Assembly: GCF_000266885.1 (NCBI RefSeq)
Contig: NC_018020.1
Span: 2,480,001 to 2,544,000 of the forward strand
Direction of reading: 5' to 3'
Length of the DNA stretch: 64,000 nucleotides
DNA from: Turneriella parva DSM 21527
GTDB taxonomy: Bacteria; Spirochaetota; Leptospiria; Turneriellales; Turneriellaceae
Below, piece by piece: positions 42,209 to 51,374 of the stretch. Position 1 is the first letter of the stretch. Every line of letters begins with the position of its first letter. The notes below the pieces were generated by a model. The model saw only the letters and a program-made list of their open reading frames with translations. It had not been told where the DNA came from and did no database searches. Position numbers and translations under genes: made by a program.

Positions 42209-45200
42209 ATGCCGCGTGCCATGCGACTTGTACCGAGCCTTCTTCTCGCCGTTTTGCCGCTCTCTGCGGTCGCCGAAAACGGACGCCTGCATCTCGGGGG
42301 CGACAGACAGGTTGAACATGCCATCGGCAAATGGAGGTTTCAGCCTGCAGATAAGCCCGAATATAGCCGGGCCGATTTAGCCGACTCTGAATGGCCACAA
42401 ATTCCCGTTCAGAACGAATGGCGAATGCATGGTTTTGATTATGCCGGCAATGCATGGTATCGCCTGCATTTTACCATTGGTCAGCCTTTGCAGGGTTCAG
42501 ATCTGGCGTTGATTCTTGCCCCAATCGCATCGGCGAGCGAGGTCTATTGTAATGGCAAACTGATCGGTTCGAAGGGTACCGTAGACGCATCTGGAAACAT
42601 ATTGCGGCCCTCTGAGCAACTCTCGCTCTACTTTATACCGTCCGATTTGCTGCGCCCGAAGGGCGATAATACCCTGGCAATTCGCGTTGTGGGTTATAAC
42701 GGTGTGGGCGGCATGTTCGGCAACGACTGGGTCTATCTCGGTCGCGCCGACCGTGTACACGAGCGGTTTATGCTACTCGTAATTATTCCCGGTTTCATGG
42801 CCGCGGCTTTTCTGATTATGGCGCTTTACCATTTTATACTTCTCTACGCCCGCAAATCAAAAGAATATGCCTATTTCGCGATGCTCTGCGTCGCGATTGC
42901 CGGCAGCCTGCTTGGCATGAACGGCATTGGGTATTGGCTCGCCGACAGCTTTCATGTAAACCAGATGCTGATACACCTGATCGTCGGCTTTTTTCCAATT
43001 GCGATGGCGGGGTATATTCGCGAATATTTCGATATTCAGAAAAGCAGGGTGCTGCAGGCGCTCAGCATCGCAGGTTATCTTCTGCTATCTGCAGTCTCGC
43101 TTCACCTCGTAATCAAGCCGCTTGTTGCAATTTACATCAAGTATATTCTCCCGGTTGGCATGCTCTTCATCATGCTCAGTTTACTGGCTTTCATCGGATA
43201 CACCATTCGCGGTATCAGAGCCAAAATGCCTGGGGCCAGGTTGCTCGCTGCCGGCTTTGCCGTTTTGAGTTTCGGGCTCGCCAACGACATGCTGCAATAC
43301 CTGAGCCTGCCGGTTTCGGTCAAATTTGCCGATATTGGCTTTCTCACTGTGGTTGTCTGCATGGCGTCAGCGATGGCGATAAAAATTCAGCGGGTCTACG
43401 TAGAGAAGGAGCATGCGCAGGCGATTCTCGTTGAGACGATGCGCAATGCAGATAAGCTCAAAGACGACTTTCTCGCGAATACGTCCCACGAACTGCGAAC
43501 GCCGCTTTTCGGCATCATAGGCCTCAGCGAGTCGCTTTTGAACGAGCCTGCGCTTTCTGAGCGCGCGCAAGAGAACATTGGCCTGATTCTGGCGAGCAGC
43601 AATCGTCTGGCGCGCCTCGTCGATGATATTCTCGATATGTCGAAGCTCAAGAACCGTGATATTATTCTGGCGAAAAGGCCTGTTAGCCTTTTTCAGGCAG
43701 TCGACATCGTCTTCAAAATCATTCAGCCGATGGTGGGCCAAAAAGAGATAGTACTGCAGAATCTGGTGCCCCGTAACCTAACGCCGGTTTGGGCCGATGA
43801 AAACAGGTTGCAGCAAATTCTGCATAATCTGATCGGCAATGCAATTAAGTTCACGCAGCGGGGGTATGTGCGCGTCGATGCCAGAGCGCAGGGTAACAAT
43901 GCCTTCATTTCAGTCATCGACAGCGGCATCGGTATTGAGACGACTAAACTCGAAACGATCTTTAATGCCTTCGAACAGGCAGAGGCTTCGATCGAACGGC
44001 AATACGGCGGCACCGGTCTCGGTCTTACGATCACCAAGCGCCTGGTCGAATTGCACGGTGGATTAATGAGCGTCACGTCAGAACCGGGGCATGGGGCCAT
44101 GTTCTCCTTTTCGCTGCCGCTCGCAGACTCGAGCCTAATCGCAGATACTGCCAATGAACCGTTACCCGGTGCGCTCAGGGAGCACAGCGAGCTTTCAGTC
44201 AAAGAGGCTACTGGGCTGCTGAAGCGTGACTATCTGCCCACCGATGGTCTCCAGGTACTCATTGCAGACGACGAACCGGTGAATATACGCCTGTTGACGC
44301 AGGTGCTCGAAGAGATCGGAATTCAGCCTCGCACAGCAAGTGACGGTGAATCAGCACTTGAGCTCATGCAAAGCCAGGAAAAATGGGACCTCATTCTGCT
44401 CGATGTCATGATGCCTGGTATGAACGGTTTTCGTGTCTGCGAAAGAATTCGTGAGCGCTGGTCGGCAACCGAATTACCGGTGATATTTCTCACTGCACGC
44501 GGTAGCAGCACAGACCTCGTGAAAGGTTTTTCGCTCGGCGCGAACGACTATCTGCCAAAGCCAGTCGCGCGCGAAGAAATAATTGCACGCATTCAAACGC
44601 AGCTCTCGCTGGTGAAGGCGAGGCTCGAGCTGATGCAGCTGAATGATATTCGCAAAGAACTCGAACTCGCGCAGCGTATTCAGAGGGCCTCGCTGCCTGA
44701 AAGTCTGCCGCAAAGTCCCTACTGGAAGGTGGCGGTTGATTTTGAACCGATGGCACTCATTGGCGGTGATTTCTATTCATTCTTGCACATCGACGCGCGC
44801 CATCTGGGGGTGTTTGTTGCGGATGTTTCAGGCCATGGAATACCCGCCGCGTTGATCGCTTCGATGCTAAGTATCTCGATCAACCTGCAGCGCCCGGTGG
44901 CCGATCACCCCGATCAGGTACTCGAAAGTATCAATGGTATTGTGCACAGGCAGCTTGAGGGTAATTTTGTTACAAGCTGCTACGCTTACCTTGATCTCGA
45001 ACAGGGCATCGTTTCCACCGCAAGCGCCGGGCACCCGCCGCTGATTCTTTTGCACCGCCAGTCGGGCGTCATCGAACGGTTAAAACCCTCGGGAAAAGTG
45101 CATGGCATTTATCCAGAAGTAACCTACCAGATTGCTAGAACGAACATCGGGCGGGGCGACCGCGTGGTGCTCTATTCAGACGGCGTGACCGAGGCAGGTA

Positions 45201-45373
45201 GCTCAGGCCCCGAACTCTACGGACAAGAGCGCTTTGAAGCATTTATTCAGAATCACGTCGAACTGGCGGCGACTGACCTGTGTAAGGCATTGCGTGACAA
45301 TATTACGGCATTTACTGGCACGCCCGTGAACTATGAGGATGACTTCACCCTGATCGTGGTCGACGTCGTTTAG
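42209..45373 (+). CDS. hybrid 7TMR-DISM histidine kinase / receiver / SpoIIE-type phosphatase
   Basis: A 1054-residue signalling protein: signal peptide about 1-22, DISMED2-like jelly roll about 25-190, seven membrane segments about 195-395, HisKA with His427 in NTSHELRTP, HATPase_c about 535-655 (NLIGNAIKFT, DSGIGI, GGTGLGL), a receiver at about 678-795 with Asp732 in LLDVMMPG and Lys in LPKP, and a PPM/SpoIIE phosphatase at about 830-1054 (VGGDFYSF-like IGGDFYSF, VADVSGHGIPAAL, SAGHPPLIL, DDFTLIVV). It probably couples an outside ligand to dephosphorylation of an anti-anti-sigma-like target. It is divergent from the flavoprotein; the next gene begins 2 bases after its stop. Confidence 0.95.
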   Translation: MPRAMRLVPSLLLAVLPLSAVAENGRLHLGGDRQVEHAIGKWRFQPADKPEYSRADLADSEWPQIPVQNEWRMHGFDYAGNAWYRLHFTIGQPLQGSDLALILAPIASASEVYCNGKLIGSKGTVDASGNILRPSEQLSLYFIPSDLLRPKGDNTLAIRVVGYNGVGGMFGNDWVYLGRADRVHERFMLLVIIPGFMAAAFLIMALYHFILLYARKSKEYAYFAMLCVAIAGSLLGMNGIGYWLADSFHVNQMLIHLIVGFFPIAMAGYIREYFDIQKSRVLQALSIAGYLLLSAVSLHLVIKPLVAIYIKYILPVGMLFIMLSLLAFIGYTIRGIRAKMPGARLLAAGFAVLSFGLANDMLQYLSLPVSVKFADIGFLTVVVCMASAMAIKIQRVYVEKEHAQAILVETMRNADKLKDDFLANTSHELRTPLFGIIGLSESLLNEPALSERAQENIGLILASSNRLARLVDDILDMSKLKNRDIILAKRPVSLFQAVDIVFKIIQPMVGQKEIVLQNLVPRNLTPVWADENRLQQILHNLIGNAIKFTQRGYVRVDARAQGNNAFISVIDSGIGIETTKLETIFNAFEQAEASIERQYGGTGLGLTITKRLVELHGGLMSVTSEPGHGAMFSFSLPLADSSLIADTANEPLPGALREHSELSVKEATGLLKRDYLPTDGLQVLIADDEPVNIRLLTQVLEEIGIQPRTASDGESALELMQSQEKWDLILLDVMMPGMNGFRVCERIRERWSATELPVIFLTARGSSTDLVKGFSLGANDYLPKPVAREEIIARIQTQLSLVKARLELMQLNDIRKELELAQRIQRASLPESLPQSPYWKVAVDFEPMALIGGDFYSFLHIDARHLGVFVADVSGHGIPAALIASMLSISINLQRPVADHPDQVLESINGIVHRQLEGNFVTSCYAYLDLEQGIVSTASAGHPPLILLHRQSGVIERLKPSGKVHGIYPEVTYQIARTNIGRGDRVVLYSDGVTEAGSSGPELYGQERFEAFIQNHVELAATDLCKALRDNITAFTGTPVNYEDDFTLIVVDVV

Positions 45374-45374
45374 A

Positions 45375-46454
45375 ATGCATATGACTGTAAAGGCGCGGGT
45401 TCTGCTGCTTGCAGTCATGAGTCTGATCGTGTCTTCTTTACCCCACCACGCCGCTGAATGGGAAGATAAGCCGAAATACCATTACCTACCCGACGCCAAA
45501 CCCACTCTGCTGCCGGGTTACAAGGGCAAGGCGCTGTTGCAACTGCGCAAAAGCCTTCTGCCTGAACGCAGCATCATTGAGATCGAACCCGCGCTCGAAA
45601 ATCGCATCACGGCTGGGCGTGGCACGCTGCTCAAGATTGCTGTAAATGCGTTTGCCGATGAGCGTGGTCGCCCGGTTGCCGCCCGTGTGCGGTTGACGAT
45701 CACCGAAGTGATCGATCCACTCGATTTTGTCGGTGCGGGTGTTGACCTGACGTACACGAACGATCAGGGCAATCTCGAATTCTTCAAATCAGCCGGCATG
45801 TTCAAAGTCGACGCCGAAACGGTCGCGGGCCAGCGAGTGCAGATGGCTGCAGGTAAAAAAATCGAGGTGCAGTTTCCGAATATTGAACGCGGCGACGATT
45901 TCTGGGTCTACCGACACAACAAAGACAAGCAATGGAAGTTGCACGGCCACAACCAGTCGTTTCAGGGCGAGGGACCATTTCGCGTCGGCACGCGGGTTTA
46001 CCAGATCGACGCACTCAACACCTGGTTTAATTTCGACAAACCCGTGCCCGAGGCGACCTGCGCAAAAGGCAGCGTGAAACGCAAAGACGGTAATCAGGTT
46101 GCGGCCTTTGCTATCTATTCTGTCGGCGTCAGCTACAAAGGGGCTTTTGCCCGTCATGTGAATAAAAGCTCCTCCTTTAAAGTTAATGTGCATAAATCGG
46201 CGCAGGCGCGCTTTCTCGTTCTCGACAACACCGGTGCAGTGGGTATTACACCGGTAATACGCACGAGCGACAAAACCGGTTTTGATCAGGCCGAAGAAGG
46301 AGCGAAAAATTTCTGTCAGAACATCGGTGAAATTGAGATCGCCCCTGTACCAGCTGATATTTTGTCAGATAAGACCAAACTCTCCAATTACCTCGGTCTG
46401 CCTGTCTCAGAATTTTCCGTCGATTATCAAACCCCCGCGTCGGATAAGCGCTGA
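45375..46454 (+). CDS. secreted protein of unknown function
   Basis: A 359-residue exported protein with signal MTVKARVLLLAVMSLIVSSLPHH and a beta-rich body. The first half has a recurring style seen in spirochaete and Bacteroidetes hypothetical proteins: VRLTITEVIDPLDFVGAGVD, GNLEFFKSAGMFKVDAE and GDDFWVYRHNKDKQWKLHG. No catalytic motif is evident. It starts just after the stop of the hybrid kinase and may report on or localise that system (inference). ATG 45375 or 45381. Confidence 0.8.
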   Translation: MHMTVKARVLLLAVMSLIVSSLPHHAAEWEDKPKYHYLPDAKPTLLPGYKGKALLQLRKSLLPERSIIEIEPALENRITAGRGTLLKIAVNAFADERGRPVAARVRLTITEVIDPLDFVGAGVDLTYTNDQGNLEFFKSAGMFKVDAETVAGQRVQMAAGKKIEVQFPNIERGDDFWVYRHNKDKQWKLHGHNQSFQGEGPFRVGTRVYQIDALNTWFNFDKPVPEATCAKGSVKRKDGNQVAAFAIYSVGVSYKGAFARHVNKSSSFKVNVHKSAQARFLVLDNTGAVGITPVIRTSDKTGFDQAEEGAKNFCQNIGEIEIAPVPADILSDKTKLSNYLGLPVSEFSVDYQTPASDKR

Positions 46455-46495
46455 TTTTTCAGTCGCCGCTGCACATGTGGGGCCGTCGCTGGTCT

Positions 46496-48160
46496 ATGGA
46501 ATCGCACACCACCGAAATATCTCAATACGACGTGATCTTTATTGGCTCAGGCATTGGCTCGCTTGCCGCAGCCAGCCTTTTGGCGCAGTGGGAGAAAAAA
46601 CGCTGCCTGATTATTGAGAAACACTGGCAGGCAGGTGGATACACCCATGCTTTCAAAAGAAAAAAGAAATACGTGTGGGATGTCGGTCTGCACTACGTCG
46701 GGCAGGTTGCCGAGGGCGAGCAGATACGCCGCGTGTTCGATGTCATTACGCAGGGCAAGCTTCAATGGAATCGCATGCCCGATGCCTTCGACAAGTTTGT
46801 TTATCCGGGAAAAACGTTTGATCACCGCACCGGGATAGAAAACTACCGTGCCGATCTCGAGGCGATGTTCCCCGCAGAGAAAGACAATATCGCGGGCTAC
46901 TTCCAGGACGTCGATGATGTGCTCATCTGGTTCCAGCGCAATGAGATGGGCAAGAATCTGCCGATGCTGCTCAAGTGGCTGGTGCCGCTGATCAAGAAAG
47001 AAAATCCGTACGCGCTGATGACCACGCGCGACTACCTGGCGCAGCGCTTCGACGACGAGAAGCTGCGCGCAATCGTTGCGAGCCAGTGGGGCGACTACGG
47101 CCTGCCGCCGTCGCAGAGTGCGTTCTGTATACACGCGATTTTGGTGAACCATTTCTTTAACGGCGCGGCATACCCCGTCGGTTCGGCCGAAGCGATTGCC
47201 GAAAATATCATTCCGATTATTGAAGCAGCCGGCGGTAAGGTGATCACGAGCCACGCAGTTGAAGAAATCATTGTTGAGAACGGTAAGGCCACCGGTGTGC
47301 GCGTGAAGAACCTGCGCCCGGCTGCCGCACAGACGGCGTCCGTGCCGGCGGCATCCCCTGCGGCCGTCGTGACCGCTGGCTCTGAAGGAGTTACCGATGC
47401 CACGTCAGAGATCAGCGCGCCGATCATTATCTCCTGCGCGGGTGCATACAACACTTACGTGAAATTGCTCAAGACAGAAGAGACGGCAGACTTCAAGCAG
47501 CGGATTGTCGACTTTAACAAGAGAAATCCCCCTGTTTCACACATCAGCGTGTACCTCGCGCTCAAAGAATCACCCGCAAAGCTGGGGCTCAAAGGCGAGA
47601 ACCACTGGATCTATGACTCGTGGGATCATGAAGAGACGTTCAGGCGGGGTACGTCGTGGGTAAAGGCAGGGCGTCCACCGATGGCTTACCTGTCGACGCC
47701 GTCTCTCAAGGACCCCAAGGCTGAGGGGCACACGGCTGAAATCATCAGCTTCGCGCCTTATGGAGAGTATGCAGAGTGGAAAGAACAGCCATGGCATAAG
47801 CGTGACGAGGCATACAAGGCGCTCAAAGAGAACGCTGCGCAGCTTTTGATTGCCTATGTCAGCGAACGGGTGCCCGGTTTTGCAGACCTGGTCGATTTTT
47901 ACGAGATCTCAACGCCGATTACGACCGAGTACATGACGAGCCACGACCAGGGTGCGATTTACGGGCTCGCCTGTGTGCCCGAGCGCTTTGACATCGACAA
48001 GTCGCCGTGGTGCCAGGTGCACACGCCGGTGAAGAACCTGTACCTAACAGGTGCAGATTCGACGTCGCTGGGCATTGCCGGTGCAATGATGGGTGGGGTT
48101 GCGACCTGTGCGCACATCATGAAACCGTGGCATCTGCCGAAGCTGTTGAAACTCGTTTAG
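46496..48160 (+). CDS. NAD(P)/FAD-dependent desaturase/reductase (retinol saturase / CrtI-like)
   Basis: A 554-residue flavoprotein of the phytoene-desaturase/retinol-saturase superfamily. The dinucleotide-binding site is YDVIFIGSGIGSLAAASLLA at residues 12-31, with the second GG-doublet in HWQAGGYTHAF and the C-terminal FAD motif NLYLTGADSTSLGIAGAMMGG. It probably acts on a polyene or isoprenoid lipid; no carotenoid genes are adjacent. An Ala/Pro/Thr-rich insert of about 25 residues (near residues 275-300, AAAQTASVPAASPAAVV) sits in the substrate domain and is unlike the rest of the protein. ATG 46496 is chosen; 46475 is also in frame. Confidence 0.88.
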   Translation: MESHTTEISQYDVIFIGSGIGSLAAASLLAQWEKKRCLIIEKHWQAGGYTHAFKRKKKYVWDVGLHYVGQVAEGEQIRRVFDVITQGKLQWNRMPDAFDKFVYPGKTFDHRTGIENYRADLEAMFPAEKDNIAGYFQDVDDVLIWFQRNEMGKNLPMLLKWLVPLIKKENPYALMTTRDYLAQRFDDEKLRAIVASQWGDYGLPPSQSAFCIHAILVNHFFNGAAYPVGSAEAIAENIIPIIEAAGGKVITSHAVEEIIVENGKATGVRVKNLRPAAAQTASVPAASPAAVVTAGSEGVTDATSEISAPIIISCAGAYNTYVKLLKTEETADFKQRIVDFNKRNPPVSHISVYLALKESPAKLGLKGENHWIYDSWDHEETFRRGTSWVKAGRPPMAYLSTPSLKDPKAEGHTAEIISFAPYGEYAEWKEQPWHKRDEAYKALKENAAQLLIAYVSERVPGFADLVDFYEISTPITTEYMTSHDQGAIYGLACVPERFDIDKSPWCQVHTPVKNLYLTGADSTSLGIAGAMMGGVATCAHIMKPWHLPKLLKLV

Positions 48161-48182
48161 GGCAAAGTCCTAAACGAGTTTC
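48148..48182 (+). terminator. 14-bp perfect hairpin over the flavoprotein stop codon
   Basis: GAAACTCGTTTAGG (48148-48161) pairs with CCTAAACGAGTTTC (48169-48182) around loop GCAAAGT. The TAG stop is inside the left arm. Probably a terminator or mRNA 3'-end stabiliser ahead of lpd. Confidence 0.7.
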
Positions 48183-48214
48183 CGTTCTGTCACCCGGTGC
48201 CGTGACGGTCGTTC

Positions 48215-49645
48215 ATGAAAGAATTTGACCTCGCCATTATCGGCGGCGGGCCGGCGGGCTACGTCGCTGCGGTACGCGCCTCGCAGCTCAAGATGAGCGT
48301 TGCGATCATCGAAAAACGCGCGACCCTCGGCGGTACCTGCCTCAACGTCGGTTGCATTCCCTCGAAGGCGCTGCTCGATTCGTCTGAGCACTACGAAAGC
48401 GCGCACAAGCGCTTCGCCGAGCATGGCATACAGGCGGCGGAGATCAAAATGGACGTCGCGCAGATGATGAAGCGCAAGGACAAGATCGTCGCCGAGGTCT
48501 GCGCCGGCGTCGACTTCTTAATGAAGAAGAACAAGGTGGAGCGCTTTCTTGGGTTTGGTTCACTCGTCTCCGCCAGCGAAGTAAAAATATCGAACCCTTC
48601 GACAGGCTCAGGGCAAGCTCCCGCAGACAAGTCAGAGCAGACCATCAAGGCGAAGAAGATCATAATCGCGACCGGCTCAGTACCGATTGAGCTCCCCACT
48701 GTACCAGTCGATGGCAAGGCAATCATTACCTCTGACCACGCGATTGCGCTCACCAAAGTGCCCAAGCACATGGTCGTGATCGGTGCCGGCGTTATCGGGT
48801 TGGAGCTCGGCAGCGTATGGCGCAGGCTCGGCAGCAAGGTGACTGTCGTCGAAGCTCTGCCGCGGCTGTTCGGCACAGCTGACCGGCAGGGCTCGAATCT
48901 TGCGCAGCGCATTCTCGAGCAGCAGGGCATCGAGTTCTTGTTTGAGCATAAAGTCGAAAAAGCGGAAGCGAAAGGAAAGGGTGCCGTGGTAACAGTGAAA
49001 GCTCCCACTGGCGAAAGCAAGGCAATCGAAGCCGACGTCGTGCTGTGCGCGATCGGCCGCAAGCCGTACCTCGAAGGTTTAGGCCTCGACAAGGTCGGCG
49101 TCAAGCTCACTGAGCGCGGCCGCATTGATGTGGATTTCCATAACTGGCAGACCTCGGTGCCGGGTGTCTATGCCATAGGCGACTGCATCAACGGCCCGAT
49201 GCTCGCGCACAAGGCGATGGAAGAGGGCGTTGCAGTCGTTGAAGTCATGGCCGGCCAGGCAGGCCACGTCAACTACGACGTGATTCCCGGCGTGGTCTAC
49301 ACGCACCCCGAGGTCGCATGGGTCGGCCTCGGCGAAGAGGAACTCAAAGAGAAGGGCATTGAATACAACGTGGGCCGGTCATTCTTCAAACCGAACGGCC
49401 GCGCGAAGGCGATGATGGAAGGCGACGGCCAGCTGAAGATTCTGGCAGACAAGAAGACCGACCGCATTCTAGGCGCGTTCTGCGTCGGTGCACAGGCCGC
49501 TCAGCTCATTGCAGAACTCACGCTCGCGATGGAATTCGGCGCGTCATCAGAAGACGTCGCCCGCACCTGCCACGCACACCCAACGCTGTCTGAGATTGTG
49601 AAAGATGCGGCGGAGAGTGCTGGGGGCTGGGCGATACACCAATAA
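48215..49645 (+). CDS. lpdA: dihydrolipoyl dehydrogenase
   Basis: E3 component that reoxidises lipoamide in 2-oxoacid dehydrogenase and glycine-cleavage complexes. The 476-residue protein has FAD-binding [12 protein letters not shown], redox disulfide Cys42-Cys47 in [15 protein letters not shown]-binding [17 protein letters not shown] motif [16 protein letters not shown] and the catalytic His-Glu pair in HAHPTLSE. It is complete except for a run around residues 127-142, [16 protein letters not shown], encoded by a dispersed repeat and lying in the FAD-domain beta-meander where relatives have a short loop. It stands alone; the other complex subunits are not in the window. Confidence 0.97.
   Translation: MKEFDLAIIGGGPAGYVAAVRASQLKMSVAIIEKRATLGGTCLNVGCIPSKALLDSSEHYESAHKRFAEHGIQAAEIKMDVAQMMKRKDKIVAEVCAGVDFLMKKNKVERFLGFGSLVSASEVKISNPSTGSGQAPADKSEQTIKAKKIIIATGSVPIELPTVPVDGKAIITSDHAIALTKVPKHMVVIGAGVIGLELGSVWRRLGSKVTVVEALPRLFGTADRQGSNLAQRILEQQGIEFLFEHKVEKAEAKGKGAVVTVKAPTGESKAIEADVVLCAIGRKPYLEGLGLDKVGVKLTERGRIDVDFHNWQTSVPGVYAIGDCINGPMLAHKAMEEGVAVVEVMAGQAGHVNYDVIPGVVYTHPEVAWVGLGEEELKEKGIEYNVGRSFFKPNGRAKAMMEGDGQLKILADKKTDRILGAFCVGAQAAQLIAELTLAMEFGASSEDVARTCHAHPTLSEIVKDAAESAGGWAIHQ
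48595..48614. repeat. in-frame copy of the TTCGACAGGCTCAGGG repeat inside lpdA
   Basis: CCCTTCGACAGGCTCAGGGC lies in the lpdA frame and is translated as PSTGSGQ. It is the same core as the repeats at 9735 and 10733, in the CCTTCGACAGGCTCAGGG orientation. Peptides such as NPSTGSGQA mark this repeat in proteins of other genomes, as I recall. Confidence 0.85.
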
Positions 49646-49660
49646 TTTGCCGTGATTGTC

Positions 49661-49731
49661 CCCACCCCGGCCTTCGGCCACCCCTCCCCGCAAGCGGGGA
49701 GGGGCCGCGGGAGAGGACCCACCCCGAAATC
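49661..49731. repeat. dispersed repeat with 11-bp hairpin after lpdA
   Basis: CCCACCCCGGCCTTCGGCC is followed by an 11-bp perfect hairpin CCCCTCCCCGC-AA-GCGGGGAGGGG (49681-49704) and then a GGGAGAGGACCCACCCC tail. This is the CCCTCTCCCGCAAGCGGGAGAGGG class known to me from many genomes. It may terminate lpdA. Confidence 0.75.
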
Positions 49732-49768
49732 TCATTGCCACACCAGCTCCGCCGGGGTGGCCTGCCCC

Positions 49769-50665
49769 ATGAAAACCTTAACGCTTACCGTACTCTTCGC
49801 ATTCGTTACTTCGCTCCACGCCTCCCCGCTCTCTGACGCGCTCAAGGCCGTCGCCGAAAAATGTACTGTTGATCTGCGCTATGCTTCAATTAGCGCTTGC
49901 CCCAATGGTGAAGACAAGGCAGTCGAAAAAATACTCGAAAAAGATGGTACCGCAAAATCACTGCTCGATGTCGCCAACGCCTTCAACTCTAAAGATGCAA
50001 AGCTCTCGGCCACAGCGACGAGTTATCTCTATAAAATGAAAGACCGTTTGGGCGACATGATTAAGAACCCGAAGCTGGTGAACGGCAAAGCAGTCGATAC
50101 GCTGATCAAGGGGCTGGCTCAAAACAAAACGTACGTGTCGTCATATGCCTCGCAGATCACGACGGTGCTCGCGACACTCACGAAAAAAGACGCGGCGCTC
50201 TTCAAGGTGCTCGACAGCCACCCTGAAAATGTGACGCGCAACGATGGCTACAAGTGGTCGATGTACCAGGGCCGCCTGCGCGTGTTCGACCGCATCAAGA
50301 AGGCATCGGCTGACACCAAGAAAGAATACCTTGCTCACGCGGCGTTTAGCGCGCCCGAGTACATGTACAACTACACAGATAAAGAAAAGAAAGTCATCTG
50401 CGAGTGGCAGAAGAAGAATCTCGAGCACGAAAATGCGCGTTATGGTGGGTTAGCGGCGCGAACGCTGGTTCTGCGCTGTATGGGTGCTTATATAGACGAT
50501 GTGCTGACCAAAGCCGAAGCGCTGCATGCAGAAGGCAAACTGGAAGGTAGTCCCTTCAAAGAGTCGCTCACCAACTTCACGTTTAGCTGCAAAGAATACA
50601 TGGGCAGCGCACCCACGGGTTCGCCCGAGCAGTGTGCACGCCGCGCCGCGTTGGTGGGCCAGTAA
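49769..50665 (+). CDS. secreted helical protein of unknown function
   Basis: A 298-residue exported protein with signal MKTLTLTVLFAFVTSLHAS. The mature part is almost entirely helical with scattered Cys (about six, possibly disulfide-linked): DLRYASISACPNGED, VICEWQKKNLEHENARYGGLAARTLVLRCMGAY and a Cys near the C-terminus. A weak repeat of helix pairs suggests an HEAT-like fold, but I recognise no family. Start ATG 49769 lies after the 49661 repeat. A strong hairpin follows. Confidence 0.78.
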   Translation: MKTLTLTVLFAFVTSLHASPLSDALKAVAEKCTVDLRYASISACPNGEDKAVEKILEKDGTAKSLLDVANAFNSKDAKLSATATSYLYKMKDRLGDMIKNPKLVNGKAVDTLIKGLAQNKTYVSSYASQITTVLATLTKKDAALFKVLDSHPENVTRNDGYKWSMYQGRLRVFDRIKKASADTKKEYLAHAAFSAPEYMYNYTDKEKKVICEWQKKNLEHENARYGGLAARTLVLRCMGAYIDDVLTKAEALHAEGKLEGSPFKESLTNFTFSCKEYMGSAPTGSPEQCARRAALVGQ

Positions 50666-50677
50666 TGGCGAGACACC

Positions 50678-50718
50678 GCAGAACAATAGCATGTGCGAAG
50701 CACATGCTATTGTTCTGC
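50678..50718 (+). terminator. perfect 19-bp hairpin after secreted protein gene
   Basis: GCAGAACAATAGCATGTGC (50678-50696) is the exact reverse complement of 50700-50718, with loop GAA. It lies 12 bases after the stop and 26 bases before the GST start. No U run, so Rho-independent action is not assured. Confidence 0.75.
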
Positions 50719-50744
50719 AATAACTCTCATCCGGCGGTAGCCGG

Positions 50745-51344
50745 GTGAAAATCTACGGCATGTCTTCTTCGGGCAACTGCCACAAAGTGCGGTTGCTTAT
50801 TGATTATCTGAAAATCCCCCACGAGTGGATTGAAACCGACCCACGGTATGGCGCGACCAAAACTGCCGAGTTCAGGCAAATGAACCCGAACGCCCACGTA
50901 CCGGTTGTGCAGCTCGAAGACCGTACCTATCTGCCCGAATCGAATGCCATACTTTACTATCTTGCGCAGGGCAGTTCGTTCTGGCCCGCAGATAAACTTT
51001 CGCAGGCGCGCGTGCTGCAATGGATGTTCTTTGAGCAGTACGACCACGAGCCGCGCATCGCCGTCAACCGCAGTATCCAGAGTATCACCAACACGCTGGC
51101 AGAGCGCCGTGCAGAGCACGAAGCGAATTTACCCAAGGGCTATCGCGCGCTCGGTGTCATGGAAGATCATCTTAGGACAAATGAATGGTTCGGTGCAGAG
51201 CAGGTCTCGATTGCCGACATTGCGCTCTATGCCTACACGCACGTCGCCGACGAGGGTGGTTTTTCTTTGGCGGATTTTCCCCGCATACGCGCCTGGCTCG
51301 GCAGAATGGAAGCTATTCCCGGACACACCAGAATGCGTTTATAG
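50745..51344 (+). CDS. glutathione S-transferase family protein
   Basis: A 199-residue GST with N-terminal thioredoxin-like domain (MKIYGMSSSGNCHKVRLLID, with Ser as likely glutathione-activating residue; HVPVVQLEDRTYLPESNAIL holds the cis-Pro and the gamma-Glu-binding ES pair) and a C-terminal helical domain with the SIADIALYAYTHVADEGGF segment. It is close in style to bacterial GstA/YfcF-like members. Substrate unknown. GTG 50745 is the likely start. The stop codon is in the left arm of a hairpin shared with the next, convergent gene. Confidence 0.93.
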   Translation: MKIYGMSSSGNCHKVRLLIDYLKIPHEWIETDPRYGATKTAEFRQMNPNAHVPVVQLEDRTYLPESNAILYYLAQGSSFWPADKLSQARVLQWMFFEQYDHEPRIAVNRSIQSITNTLAERRAEHEANLPKGYRALGVMEDHLRTNEWFGAEQVSIADIALYAYTHVADEGGFSLADFPRIRAWLGRMEAIPGHTRMRL

Positions 51345-51374
51345 AGACGCAACAAATCGCATCTCTACAAACGC
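51335..51374. terminator. GTAGAGACGC-class hairpin holding both convergent stop codons
   Basis: GCGTTTATAGAGACGC (51335-51350) pairs with GCATCTCTACAAACGC (51359-51374) with two mismatches around AACAAATC. The GST ends RL-stop and the opposite gene ends RL-stop, each in one arm. The arm core TAGAGACGC is also found at 35925. Confidence 0.75.
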
